Assembly: GCA_030267965.1 (NCBI GenBank)
Contig: BRYA01001055.1
Coordinates: 35,665-99,664, forward strand
DNA from: Triparma columacea
Taxonomy: Eukaryota > Sar > Bolidophyceae > Parmales > Triparmaceae
Reading direction: 5' to 3'
Length of the DNA stretch: 64,000 nt
Shown here: piece after piece, positions 35,839-47,151 of the stretch
How the letters are laid out: the number at the start of each line of letters is the position of its first letter
Position numbering within the stretch: the stretch's first letter is position 1
Notes under the pieces: generated by a model
What the model saw: only the letters and a program-made list of their open reading frames with translations
What the model was told of the DNA's origin: nothing
Databases searched by the model: none
Program-made: the position numbers and the translations under genes

Positions 35839-38673
35839 TTAGAGCGACTCCAGGAAATTGTCGACATCGTCGTCAACCTTCTTCTTCTTCTTTACGCTGC
35901 TCTCCGCCGCCTGCCCTCCCTGGACCTTCCTTTTCTTTTTAGCAGCCACAGGTTTCGGGGCCGACCGCTTAGTGAAGAGGCCCTTCATGCTGGAGCTAAT
36001 CTTGAGTTTTTTCTTGGCTTTAGTTTGGGGCTGTTCTGTCGCAGGGGCAGCGTTTGCAGCTCCGGGCAAGGTTGCCGCAGCGTCTCCTCCCGGGTAAGCC
36101 ACGTCGGTGGGGTAGTCGTCTCCTCCCGGGTAAGCCACATCGGTGGGGTAGTCATCTCCTCCCGGGTATACCACGTCGGTGGGGTAGTCGTCTCCTCCCG
36201 GGTAAGCCACATCGGTGGGGTAGTCATCTCCTCCCGGGTAAGCAACGTCAGTGGGGTAAGGGTCGTCAGCGTAAGGTCCCACGTCCGGATACGGCGCTAC
36301 GTCGGGGTGCGCCTCACCGCTCGCTTCGGGATAAGCGTCGGGGCCTTGCGGTCCTTGGGGTCCCTGTGGAACCACGGCACCCTCAAGTTTTGAGAGAGAC
36401 AAGGCCTCCGTCTGCTTCTCCGTCCCATCGCCCTTGGCAATAGTATAGTAAGGTACGGCGTCGTCCCTGTGCACCTTTACGATCCTGACGATCTCCTCTG
36501 CTCCGTTCCTCTTGTACAGGGCCGATTCCCCCTCCTCAAATCCTGCGACCGCCAAGTTGCCCTCCTCGTAACCTCCCTGAACCGCACCCCTCTCATCAGC
36601 GTCCATGTCCGCGAGCTTCATCTTGTCCTCCTCGACCTCCCTGACCTCCCCGTTGTAGTCCACCTCGTAGATCCCCCCACCCTTGTACCCGACGATGATG
36701 ACCTCGGCATCCCCGATGATCTCGCAGACGTCGTTATCATAAAATTTTCTAACTTCCTCCCCCCCCCCCACATCCAAGTCCGCGAGCTTCATCTTGTCCT
36801 CTTCGACCTCCCTAACCTCCCCGTTATAGTCCACCTCGTAGACCCCCCCGCCCTTGTACCCTACGATGATAACTTCAGCATCCCCGATGATCTCGCAGAC
36901 GTCGTTATCCTTAAATTTTCTATCCCCCTCCTCCGTCCCATTCCCCTCCTCAAACACCTCCATCTCTTCCTCCTCAACCTCCCACTTCCTCCCCCCCCCC
37001 CCCGGCGGGCCCAGTGTGTACGATCCCTGCCCTAGGTACTCCTTAACAACGAGTTCCACCCCCCCAACCCCCTTCAGCGAGACCGCAGTGCCAACCGGGA
37101 ATATCGGGTTGTCCGTAACGTGCTCCGCGAGCGGGTCGTAAGTCGGTAAAGCCATCTGCTGCTGCTCAGGCCCCTTCACCCCCCCCTTCAAGGCTGCTAG
37201 CCTATCCTCAACTCCTCCCCCCCCCTTGTTGCTCTGCTTCTTCAAGTGTTGGGCGTCGTCAGGATTCCAACGAAATGTTACAACGTCACGGAACTCACCG
37301 GCCAAACCGTTCATCCTGCACCTGACGGACATCCCGGAGGGCAGGAAACCACCGGACTGCCAACCTGACATTTGAAGAGAGGAGAACCACTCCTGAACGT
37401 TGCCCTGGAGGTCCACGTAGGAGTACTGGATGTTGGAAGGCGCCTTTTTCCTTTTAGGTTTTGAGGAGCCTTTGTGTGTTTTCTTTTTAACTGAGACCGC
37501 CCAGGGGTCGGAATTGTCGCTGTCGCTGTCGTTTCCATCCTCCTCCTCCTCCTCCTCCTCCTCCTCCTCCTCCTCCTCCTCCTCCTCCTCCTCCTTTTCC
37601 TCTGGAGGAGGTGGCTGCGGTTGTTGGTTGGGTCTCGACTGTTGTTGTCGTGCTGGTGGTGGAGGGGGTGGGATTCCTGCCCCGGGTCTGTAGACTGGTG
37701 GCTGTCTCTGTTTGGGTGGCTGCTGGCGCCACTGCTGCTGCTGAGGTGGAGGTGGCGGCGGGGGCGGTGGAGGTGGGCGCGCTCCCATGGGATGACCCGG
37801 CATGCACGCCATGAGAGGGACCACGGGAGCTGCCTTAGCGGCGGCCTCGGCGGCTATTCTGGCTGCCGGAACCTTTTCCCCATAGTCGCAAGCGAGCCTG
37901 ATGTCGCGGGTCATCCCGCCCTTAGGGTCTCTGTACACCGCCCCCGATACGCCGGGGGGGTTGGCGCCATAGGGATTCATGAGGGGATCGTAGTAGTACG
38001 ACATGGTGGGTTTGTCGCCGTACACAGAGTGGAGCTTGGAAGGGTCTATCCTCTCTTTGCTCTTTACTGCAGCAGCGGCAGCCTGTGGGGAAAGTGAGGA
38101 GTTAAGTGAGGAGTTAAGTGAGGAGTAAGGAGCAAGGATTAAGTGAGCTGCGTTAGTGTGCGGCTTGTGTGTGACTACTGTACTATATGGGTTAACTTTG
38201 TATGTACTTTGAAGTCCTCACTCACCTCCTCTTCCTCCCTTCTTTCTCTCTCCCCTTCCTCTGTCGCCTTTGCAATCTGTAGCTGCTTCTGAATCATCTG
38301 CAACTGCTTCCGTTTAGTCGCTGACTCCTCCTTTTTTAGCTCTCCTTCAAGTTTAGATATGTCCCTCTGAAGCTGGCGAGAGTAACTTTCGTTTGATCCT
38401 GTACTTGCTGCTTCTTGTGCTTTCTTTCGTGCAGCAACTTGGGTTTGTGCTTGTCTCTACGTGAGGGTGGGGTGAGTGGGATGTTAGAGGAGATAAACAG
38501 GAGATAAAGACCTGAGTATATCGACCCATCCATTCGTATTGTCATTAATTGCCAGTTACAATACGATTAACTCTCACCTGAGCTGCTCTCTCAGCAGCAT
38601 TCTTCTTTTTTTCTCTCTCTCTCCGCTTTTTAGCCTCCGCCTGAGCGGGGTTCAGTTTGGATTTTCCACCCAT
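35839..38673 (-). CDS. WBP11-like splicing protein fused to a GYF domain
   Basis: Exons 38673-38578, 38456-38226 and 38082-35839 join in phase 0 to 856 aa. The N-terminus (GKSKLNPAQAEAKKRREREKKKN) and the later YYDPLMNPYGANPPG block are typical of WBP11/NpwBP, a proline-rich activated-spliceosome factor. A Pro/Gln-rich region and a poly-Glu tract follow, then a GYF domain (about residue 310; YSYVDLQGNVQEWFSSLQMSGW), which binds proline-rich ligands as in CD2BP2. After it lie a KOW/agenet-like module duplicated almost exactly (two copies 57 codons apart), a third related module, a tandem YPTDVAYPGGDD repeat and a basic C-terminus with nuclear-signal character. The nuclear, splicing-related role is inferred from the WBP11 and GYF parts. 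Confidence 0.82.
36082..36258 (-). repeat. 36-bp coding minisatellite, about five units
   Basis: Five near-identical 36-bp units code a 12-residue DYPTDVAYPGGD repeat near the C-terminus of the WBP11-like protein. Differences are mostly single silent changes, so the array is recent and may vary in copy number. Confidence 0.9.
36601..36920 (-). repeat. Duplicated 171-bp-spaced coding module
   Basis: Copies 36601-36749 and 36772-36920 are nearly identical at DNA level and 171 bp apart (57 codons). Each codes a beta-rich KOW/agenet-like unit (DNDVCEIIGDAEVIIVGYKGG, then YEVDYNGEVREVEEDKMKL). The tandem duplication lies inside one exon. Confidence 0.9.
37538..37596. repeat. (TCC)n microsatellite coding poly-Glu
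   Basis: An uninterrupted TCC run on the plus strand gives about 20 glutamates in the WBP11-like protein. It is expected to be length-polymorphic. Confidence 0.95.
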
Positions 38674-38830
38674 TCAGGGGCACACTTTATATGGGGCAAA
38701 GCAATGCCTTGGAACTTTCTCACAATAATTATATTGGAATGTTTCTCTTCGCCACCCTTCCCGATAACGTAACGCAAATATCTATTCGCTACAACATACA
38801 AATACATTGCTCTGTATGATATCGATTTAT

Positions 38831-39934
38831 CTATATTATGACGTCCAAACTCTTGACAGAAATAGCTGTATTGCCCTCCTCCTCCACACTAACTCTTAAC
38901 ATCTCAAGGTCGTTACTGTCTTCATCGCTGGTATTTATGCCACCCTTCTCCCCAAACTCCGGAATGTGTAGCCTCTCAAAGAAGCAGAAGCGGTGATTAA
39001 AGAAGCAAGCTACCGAAATAAGTATATGCCAGTACGCGTGCGTCAATTTGTACACGAGCCTGCTATCAGCGTCACACGCACCCACCCGTTCCGGCTTCTG
39101 CAGCAGGAACGCCACTCCTGCCGTGACGATTGCCGCAGCCGCGAGCTTATAGTTTGATCGGGATTCGTGAACGTAGTCGCACTTACCGAGAAAGAATCGA
39201 AGGGTGGCGAGAATGATACAGAAACCAATAATGATGGGAATTCCGACGTAAAGGAGGGGAGTGGCAAGACTGTTCGTCGGATCGACGAGGTGGAATGCCG
39301 AAAGACCACCTGGGAGAAGCACGTACCAGAACGCTAGCCAACCAGGGTAAAACCAACCCTTCCCCTTGGTCTCACCCCACTCCATCGGCACCCATCGGAG
39401 CAAAGACATGGCTAGGACTGGGGTTAGAATCATCCAAATTCCGGCGCGGTCTAGCTGGGCGCTGAAGTACGTCACCGCGCTGTGGCAAACGAAAGATCCG
39501 ATCCCTCCAAGGGCGAGTAGCAACGCGTACATCTTGTTCAATAAGTTGTACCTCTGGAGGTGGTTCTGGGGGACCAACATCGGCCTCTGGTGTTCCATCC
39601 AACGGCAGTGCAGCGACACGGTCGACAAAGTGACCATGGCGGAGACCACGAACGCCATGTTGGACATGGCGTTGTAGGGGGTTCTCAGAAACTTGCCCCA
39701 CTGGATTGGTTCGCAGTAGTGCTCCTCAAAAATTAACGCAGAGCAACCGTTCGTCTGGTCGGGGGCGCATATAAGAGCCTCTGTGGCACCGCCCCAGACG
39801 TTTGTACCATCGAACGATGCGTTAATTGCGAGGGGGACGACAATTATGATGAGAGTCACAATCGAGATGAGGAGGAAGTGGTGATAGGCATGGGAACGTA
39901 GGTAGGACTTCATGCGGAGGAACGGGTTGCACAT
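38831..39934 (-). CDS. CREST-superfamily membrane protein (alkaline ceramidase-like)
   Basis: A single exon of 367 aa with about seven or eight transmembrane helices after a cytosolic start. Conserved polar residues fit the ceramidase/CREST fold: EP...PYNAMSNMAFV at about residue 75-95, GSFVCHSAVTYFSAQLDRAGIWM with His and Asp, and HAYWHILISVACFFNHRF near the C-terminus. Alkaline ceramidases hydrolyse ceramide in ER or Golgi membranes using a zinc site made of such His/Asp residues. The catalytic activity is inferred. The C-terminal 40 residues are acidic and cytosolic. Confidence 0.72.
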   Translation of the reverse strand: MCNPFLRMKSYLRSHAYHHFLLISIVTLIIIVVPLAINASFDGTNVWGGATEALICAPDQTNGCSALIFEEHYCEPIQWGKFLRTPYNAMSNMAFVVSAMVTLSTVSLHCRWMEHQRPMLVPQNHLQRYNLLNKMYALLLALGGIGSFVCHSAVTYFSAQLDRAGIWMILTPVLAMSLLRWVPMEWGETKGKGWFYPGWLAFWYVLLPGGLSAFHLVDPTNSLATPLLYVGIPIIIGFCIILATLRFFLGKCDYVHESRSNYKLAAAAIVTAGVAFLLQKPERVGACDADSRLVYKLTHAYWHILISVACFFNHRFCFFERLHIPEFGEKGGINTSDEDSNDLEMLRVSVEEEGNTAISVKSLDVII

Positions 39935-40157
39935 TTCCGGAAGAATTAGGGGAGTTATAGAGAGGGAATTATCAGACGAGGCTCGTAGTGAAAGGGGAGG
40001 TGAAAGCAGGCTTTGGAGGAGACAAGAAGCTTTTTAACATCATTTAATTTACCCGGGTATTACTTGACACATTTAACCAATGCACCGCCGTGCACGTTCA
40101 AATACAACATACATTTTTATTGCACCAATTCTCCCCGTCTCCGAGATTCTGACCTAT
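39935..40157. other. Intergenic spacer
   Basis: A 223-bp spacer between two minus-strand genes, holding the 3' end of the ankyrin gene and the promoter of the CREST gene. It is AT-rich around 40030-40130. Nothing else seen. Confidence 0.3.
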
Positions 40158-43100
40158 CTATATGATGCAAAACTTCAAGTAGTTTCCCAGTCCAGCCCTG
40201 TCCTTCCCGCCCCCTCGCTTCCCTCCCCAACCTTTTCCGCCCACGCCGTTTTTCGCGTAGTTGGCGGCGGTCCACCCGCGCTGATCCTTGGCATCCCTCT
40301 TGGCTCCCATTTTTAGCAGAGTCTTGCAAAGGTTCAAATTCCCGACCCCAGCAGAAAGCATGAGAGCAGTGGTACCACCGGCATTCTTCATGTTTACCCT
40401 CAGCGCAGTGGCAAGCAATATCTTCAAGACCATCTGGTGGTCACCTCCTACCTCAGTGCTGAACTCGCAGGCGACCATGAGCGCAGTACTCGCATTCCGA
40501 CCCGCCCTATCGTCGACCGCGTTAGGATCCGCGCCCTGCATCAAAAGCGCCCTCAGTACGAGGTGCTTCCCCCTCCTGCAGGCATCATGAATGTAGCTGT
40601 TGGTAGGATCGTTGAGGACGCATATCGCGCAGAGAACGTGCCCATTGTTTGCAGCAACATCCGAAGCGGCCCTGTCCCTGACGCAGCCCGCGCGGAGGAG
40701 CTGGAGTACAACCGCCTCGAAGCCCAACCTGCACGCGTGAAACAGAGCGCTCTCACCGTTCCCATCTTTTGCCTCGAGGTCCACTCCATCAACATCAAGA
40801 ATGGCAGCAACCACCTGTTCGTCATCAATCTTGCAGCCTGCGATGAGCGCAGTGCTTCCCCCCCAGACCTCGTTGATGTCGACTCCTTGGGCCAACAAAG
40901 CCTTGATTCCTCCAAGGTCGCCGGCACTGGCAGCTTGAACCATCATGTAGGTCGACGGGACACACCTGATGATGTCCCCAGCATCCTGCATTCCTTTCGA
41001 TCTTGCCCAGTCAAGCGCCGTCCGACCCTTCAGGTCGCCAAGATCCCTCCTCGCGCCAGCTTTCAGAAGTTTTAACACAAGGTCTGTGCCCACCCCCCCC
41101 GCGTACATAAGCGCCGTCTGGCCTTTCCCGTTCCGGATGTTAATATCCACGCCAGGGACCTCGAGAAGGTATTCAAGGACGTCCGGCCTGTTGTAGGCTG
41201 CGGCTGCAATGAGACACCCGCCAAGCTCGTGCCTTACACTCTCGAAGTCCTTGCCCCCCTCCTCCCATGGTCTCCATCTTTCAATCCTCCAGTCAGCAAA
41301 CCCACCTGATTCAACGAGGTGCACGGAGTTGATGTCGACTCCCTGCATTAAAAGCGAAGTGATATCCAACAATGTTCCAAGTCCAGCCGCACAGCATATG
41401 GAGCATGTGACCGGATCGTTTGCAAGGAGCGTGCCCGTAAGGTTGTAGTTTCTGCCCTTATCGTTGCTCTTCTCAACCCCTCCCTCCGAATGTTCCTCGA
41501 ATTTTGCCGCAGCGATGTCCAAAGGCGTCCTCCCTGAGTCATCTTTCGCGTAGCGGTCACCACCGCAGCGAAGAAGTAGGGCCATCATTTCACCGTAACC
41601 CTCCTGTGCGCAGTAATGTAGGGGAGTCATGTTGAAGCGGCCCGGGTAATTCGGCGAGGCCATGTTTCCTCGGAAGAGAGGCAGAAGCCACTGGTCACAG
41701 AGGAGTGCTGAAGCGGTGGCAATGTCGTTATTGTAAACGCTAGCAATCAGGGGGGAGTAACCGAAGGATGAAGAACGCACATTGCAATTGACACCCTGCA
41801 TGATCAAGGATCTGATGGAAGAGCTATTTTTTGCCTTTGCTCTCTCACAAATCAGTTCGCGCCGGGTCTCCGCCGTGGAAGTTTGTGGGAGTATATTTGA
41901 CAGAAGATCGACGATGCTCGCGTTTGACGACTTTTCAGCCACCACAAGAGGGGACTGGCCCGAGCCATTATTTGCCTTCATGTCAGCTCCCGTAGCAAGA
42001 AATGCCAGAGCGATCCTGATTTGGTCCGTCGGCGAAAAAGCGGATGAACAGAGGAAGTGTAGCGCATTTTCCTTGTCGCAATTCTTCTGATTGATGTCGT
42101 CTGGGGAATCAGCGCATTCAATAATTTTCAGAACGTTATCAACGACTCCGGCCTGTATCGACTTCATGAGGAGGTTGACCTTCTTGGGGGGGTCCCATAT
42201 CGACCACACGTCTATCCCCTGGAGTCTAAGGTTGAGGATTGTCTTCCAGCCTCCCTGCAGCGCGCGGAATGTGTTGTATTAGTGCTTCAGGTCATATACT
42301 GCTGCTTCCCACACTTCCACTTTCCAATTCTCACCTCCTTCGAGGCCACCTTCATGGGATCGACCATTTTGGGATCACACCTGAGAAGTTCGACCATGTC
42401 GACCCATCGTTCTTCTTGCGAATTTTGCTTGACCCTCCCCGCAAGCCTAATTTTCTCTGCAACGATTAGCGGAGTCTCGCCCTTTCCATTATTTCTGTAC
42501 CTGTCGGCTCCCATTTCCAGTAGCATTCCCACCATCTTCTTGTCCCCCCCCCTCAAGGCCTCAAACAATGGCGTCTCGAAGGGAGGCTCATGATCTACGA
42601 TGAGCGAGGCGAGTCGCGAAGAGGATTAGGTCAAGGCTCCCTCCCGTGCAGAGACAATCGGAGACACAATCATATTCGCGTCGTTCTTTCACTTCTTCCC
42701 CATCCTCACCTTCATTAGTAAAATCTGGGAGCCTTGCAATCACGACGTTGGGGTCTAGAAGGCCAAGGCAAGACTTCTGGAGGAGTTTCAGCAAGTTAAC
42801 GTCACGGGAGCAAACAATTTCCATCAGAACACCTGTAGTGTTGGAAGGATCAAGCACATTTATTGCGTACTCAAACTTGGAGTCCGGACTGCTGCTGTCG
42901 GGGAGGAAAGAAGGCCGTTAGTCTTGAAATGAAATTGAAAGCCAAGGTTAACACTTTTCGACATTCTCACCTCTCCCCAGCGCCAGTTTGCTCCTTCAGT
43001 TCCTCAACGGCCTTCTTAGCCAGGTCGGCGTTGCGCGTTTTGATGCACCTTATGACCTTCAAGAGTCCCTCATACCCCCTCTTCCGATCTGCATTCTTCA

Positions 43101-44532
43101 CCCCCTTCAGGTACTCAACTGCCGAGGAAAAGACAGCCTTGCCGTACTCTGCGGAGCCACCAGAGGAAGAGGAGGAGGAGGAGGAGGAAGAGGGCGGATT
43201 GTCATAGTAACAAAGGGCCCAAATACAAGATCTCACGCCTTTTGCGTTGGTGCAAGCAATTAGTTGAGAGACGAAGGAAATAAGAACATCAGTTGAGACG
43301 GTTTTCACCGAGTGTTGAACGGAGAGGAAAGAGGACCCGAGACGAAGGATCGTGCATAAACAGGACTTCAGGTGAGAAGGGGATGGCAAGGTAGGGAGCA
43401 AAAGGAGGAGGGACTGAAGGATTGCGATGGAGGACTCGTAAGAGGGGGGAAGGGAGAAGGAGGGTAGAGAGAGATTTTCATTCGTGGTGGATAGGTGCAA
43501 GGCGAGCGTCTGCTTGTTGAATGTAATCGTCGGGAGGGGGGAAGTAGGAGATCGAAGGTACTTGTACTTTAGGGGAATGGGTTCATCCATGAAGCAGCCG
43601 CTCTGGTAGGGAGGGAAGGGGGGGGAGGGAAGGGGAGGAGAGTATTAGTTGAAGGCTCCGTCAGCTTCGAGACCTCGTCATTCTCCTCCTCACCTTCCAC
43701 CAAATATCGACCCTATTGATGAAAGTATCTTCATCTAGCGGGTAATCTGGGTGCGATGTGACGAGCCTTGGGAGCCTGCAATGGTAAAGATGGTTATGGT
43801 TAGGATGACAGACAACAACTTTGCGACGCTCATTCATGTTTTCCCCTTTCTTCTTCTCACCATGCGTTCATCATAACCCAGGTATTCACGTGGGACCAGA
43901 GCGACGAAGTAATGGCATCATAGGAGGAATCATAGTCTTCTTCTTCAGGGGGGTGGGAGGCGAAATCATTAAGGTGAGTTGGGGTGTTGGGAGGGAGATT
44001 TTTATCAAAAAAGGATTCCAGGTAGTGAAAAGGAGGGGAGAATAGATCGGTCGACGGGCCAGAAGAGGAAGAGGAGGACGAGCGACGGGAGAGAGACGAT
44101 CTTGATGATCGCTTTGATATTTTAGTGAATGCCTTCTGTGCGGAGAGGGGGGAAATACGACACGGATTAGGCGAATGGGAACATTTTGACAGAAAAATTA
44201 CCCGCAGCACCGTTGTTAGCCCACGACCGCTGTGTCACCCAGACCCTAACACTCACCTTTGCCGCAGCCTTAATTTCCTGATTCAACCAGTCGCACAAGT
44301 GTACTATCTGCTGCCTCGGATCATCCTCGTTCGCCGACGGCCTATAATACGTGTCGTCGTCCTCGTTTTCTTCGATCCGCTTCTCCAGGTCAGACTTGCA
44401 CAGCCTCTTGAGAAACTTTAATGCGCTCTTGTGGATCTTGGTATATGGCTGTTTTGTAAATGCAAGCTCGAAGGAAGGAGGGGTTATTTGGAGATGTAAG
44501 GGCCCACCCGGCCGCGGCATGGGCGACGACAT
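40158..44532 (-). CDS. Large ankyrin-repeat protein, seven exons
   Basis: Exons 44532-44257, 44135-43861, 43775-43694, 43602-42971, 42894-42710, 42594-42335 and 42254-40158 join in frame to 1,268 aa; all donors are GTGAG. The first 420 residues are helical with a Ser-rich tract and no family I recognise. From about residue 510 to the end ankyrin repeats follow one another (for example NALHFLCSSAF, TPLHYCAQEGYGEMMALLLRCG, TALMYAGGVGTDLVLKLLKAGA, TALMLSAGVGNLNLCKTLLKMGA). Several repeats carry an odd ...LIMQGV(N/D)... loop. Exon 5 has a tandem CAGCAG acceptor that could add or drop one serine. It is probably a scaffold; partners are unknown. Confidence 0.82.
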
Positions 44533-44626
44533 GGGGAGTTGAGGATTTAGCCCTGCCTATAAAGGTTCGGAAAGAAATATTCGGAGAGAAAGGGTGAAGG
44601 GACACCTTTTAGATCAGGTGGAAATT
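44533..44626. promoter_or_regulatory. 94-bp divergent start-to-start spacer
   Basis: This spacer separates the ATG of the ankyrin gene (minus) and the RGS-receptor gene (plus), so both promoters sit within 94 bp plus leaders. No TATA-like element is clear. Confidence 0.4.
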
Positions 44627-47107
44627 ATGCCGCTTCCCGGGGAGGTGAGAAAAACTGATTGCACTCTCGGAGGTTTCGACTCGTCTGACACAATATTTTG
44701 TACTATTACCGTCGATGCGTTCCATCTGTCCACAGTTTGTGGGTTCCAACTCCTTGGATATATTGTGATTTTAATGCTCCTTTTTTGTCCCCCTCTCTCA
44801 CCCCTTCGTTATATCGCCCGTAAACTCCAGGGATATCGCGAGGTACTAGGGATCGCAACGTTGGTGTCCTCCATGTTTTTCCCGTTTGGAAGTTTGGCAC
44901 TCTACTATCACAGGAGGCGTTATCACCCCATCAAAAGGAGCGGTAGGCCAAAGATTCCGTTCGTTATGATGTGAGTTGGGGGATAAGAGGAGTGGAAGAG
45001 TGGGGTAGAAGAGGAAATATGGGGGAATGTGTCGTCGATTTAATGCTTACCATGCCCTTCTCTTCCCCCCCCCACAAAGGTATATTGGGATCCTGATGTC
45101 CTCCATCGTGTCCTACGTGGAGGCGTTCGGCTGGGAGACCATGCCTTGCTTCGTCCACATGTTTGCCACGGTGCTCTTCCCGCCCTTCTTTTTGGCCCCT
45201 TTGAGTGTGGGCGCGTTCTGCCATTTCAAGGAGAGCAGGATCCATGCAAAGATGGCGAAACACGCCAACGATATCAACTTGACGAACAGGACAACAAGGG
45301 ACAAGGAGATGTTCACGAAGCTCGTTAACGATTTGAAGACGGAGAGGAAGAATTTGAGAGGGGTGAGTGGGGGGGCGAGGGGCGGTTCGCTTCGCTCACC
45401 GCTGAAGGGGTTTGGGGTGGGGGCGGTGAGCGAAGCGAACTTTCGCTGAAGGAGTTCGGGGGCTAATGTTGCGTCCAATGTTGGGTCCTTTGCTTGGCCT
45501 TTTCGTGCCCATTCCTCATACTTAAACCCACCCCCACCCCGCCGTCTAACTTTATTGTGTCATCCATCGTACCCATTATGCCGCCCATCTAACCCTCCAT
45601 GCCCTTCATAGTTCAACGTGAAAGCAATCATACTATTCCTCGTAATTTATGGGGGCATGTTCACCTGGATAATCTTCTCGTCCGTGCTCTCTAGGGACTT
45701 CGCCTCCATGATGAAGCCCCTCGACTCTCACCATGGTGACAGATCCTGCACCGATGTCATATTGAGCATCACCCAGGACGAGACCGACGACCCAAGGAAC
45801 ATCGTCGCCTACTTCGGGATGATTCTTTACATGTCGAGTCTGATATTCATTTCCCTGATATGCTACTACACGAAACGCCGTGGCCTCACCGACGACTACG
45901 GGATTACGAAGGAGTACAAGTACGTATGTGCTCTTGGTTACTTCACGCTTTTCATCTACACCGGCATCTACTACTGGCACGTGTGGTTCCCCGAGAGGCC
46001 AGTAAGGTTCTTTGAGAAGGAGGTGGTGGACCCCATCATTGTGTTCGTCATAAGCCTAACGATAGTGTACGGGATCCTCGTGCTATGGCCCGCCCTCAGG
46101 ACGTACAAGCAGGGGGACGCCGCTGCGATGGGGAGGGTGAGCGTGGACAGCACTGACATGATTGAGGTCCTCAACTCCAACCTTTACTACCTCTTCATCG
46201 AGCACCTGAAGAGCGAGTTCTCGGTGGAGAATTGCCTGTTCTGGAAGAAAGTACAGCAGTTTAAGATAGACTACGGGGGACTGGACGACGAGGGGACGGG
46301 CGTGGGAAATTCGCTTAGAGGCAAGAGGAGCAATAGCGCGGGAGCGGGGCTGTTGGGGATGAGCACACGTCACCTGGGCCCGGGAGGACATAACCCCATA
46401 GTCGGCTCGGATTTTGCACCCGGCGGGGCGGACGATACGGCGAGGGAGATCTACGACATGTTCATAAAGGACGGGGCTCCCATGGAGGTCAATATTAGCA
46501 GCGAAATTAGGGGCAAGATAGAGAAAGAGATCGAAGGGAAGAGGGACGCCGTCGGGCCTTGCGTCGAATGTGGGGAGCAAAGGGAGAGTGGGGTGCAGCT
46601 TGGGATGGAGGCCGAGGAGGGAGGGATCGACTTGGGGGTGTTTGACGAGGTGAGGGAGGGCGATGAGCGAAGTGAGGGCGATGAGCGAAGCGAGGGCGAC
46701 GAGCGAAGCGAGGGTGACGAGCGAAGCGAGTTGCGGCAAGAATTGCACTCCGTGCGTGGTTCATAACAAGGTCCCGTGGGTGCGGTTGATCGTCTCCGTT
46801 TGTCGTGGAATTCTTGGAAAAAACACAAATCCTCATCGACCCCCACCCTCCCAAATCCCCCAACCTAACTATAACCCTCCCCCCCCCCCCCTTCCCCGCC
46901 CTCCGTGCGCAGGCCCAGAACGAGGTATTTAAACTAATGGAGAGCGATAGCCTCCCTAGGTTCAAGCAGGGTAAGCTTTTCAAGAATTACGTCGAGGCCT
47001 TGAGCCCGAAGAAGCACCTGCTCGGGAGGCATATAGGAATGGAGCACGGGGGGGCCAAGGAGCAGCAGAAGGACGGTCTGGGGTACGTTGGGGATAACCA
47101 GCTTTAG
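44627..47107 (+). CDS. Multi-TM protein with C-terminal RGS domain
   Basis: Exons 44627-44970, 45080-45362, 45612-46649 and 46913-47107 give 619 aa. About eight hydrophobic helices occupy residues 35-375. An RGS domain follows from about residue 388: NLYYLFIEHLKSEFSVENCLFWKKV, then after a roughly 60-residue Gly-rich insert AREIYDMFIKDGAPMEVNI, and across the last intron FDE/AQNEVFKLMESDSLPRFKQG. RGS domains speed GTP hydrolysis by G-alpha subunits. A receptor-like membrane part joined to RGS is the layout of plant AtRGS1 and some protist proteins. The last intron contains an in-frame-open 18-bp repeat array, so an unspliced reading would wrongly extend exon 3. It converges with TBCA 44 bp away. 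Confidence 0.85.
45385..45440. repeat. Perfect 18-bp inverted repeat inside intron 2 of the RGS gene
   Basis: Arms 45385-45402 and 45423-45440 are exact reverse complements (GTTCGCTTCGCTCACCGC), with a 20-bp loop. It lies 22 bp downstream of the donor. The core GCTTCGCT is the same element found at the 3' ends of other introns in this window. Confidence 0.9.
46659..46730 (+). repeat. Intronic array of four 18-bp units
   Basis: Four units of GGCGAYGAGCGAAGYGAG sit just after the donor of intron 3 in the RGS gene. The array contains the GAGCGAAGCGA motif found in other introns, here amplified in tandem. Confidence 0.9.
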
Positions 47108-47151
47108 CCTAGGAGTTTTTCTGGAAAAAGTTTTTTTGTTGGGGTGGGAGT

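Noticed and set aside
46659..46730. Regular direct repeats, possible CRISPR array
   Set aside because: The units are contiguous with no spacers and the genome is eukaryotic.
46083..46748. Minus-strand 221-aa frame and its GDERSE-opposite repeats
   Set aside because: It is antisense to the RGS gene and the intronic array.
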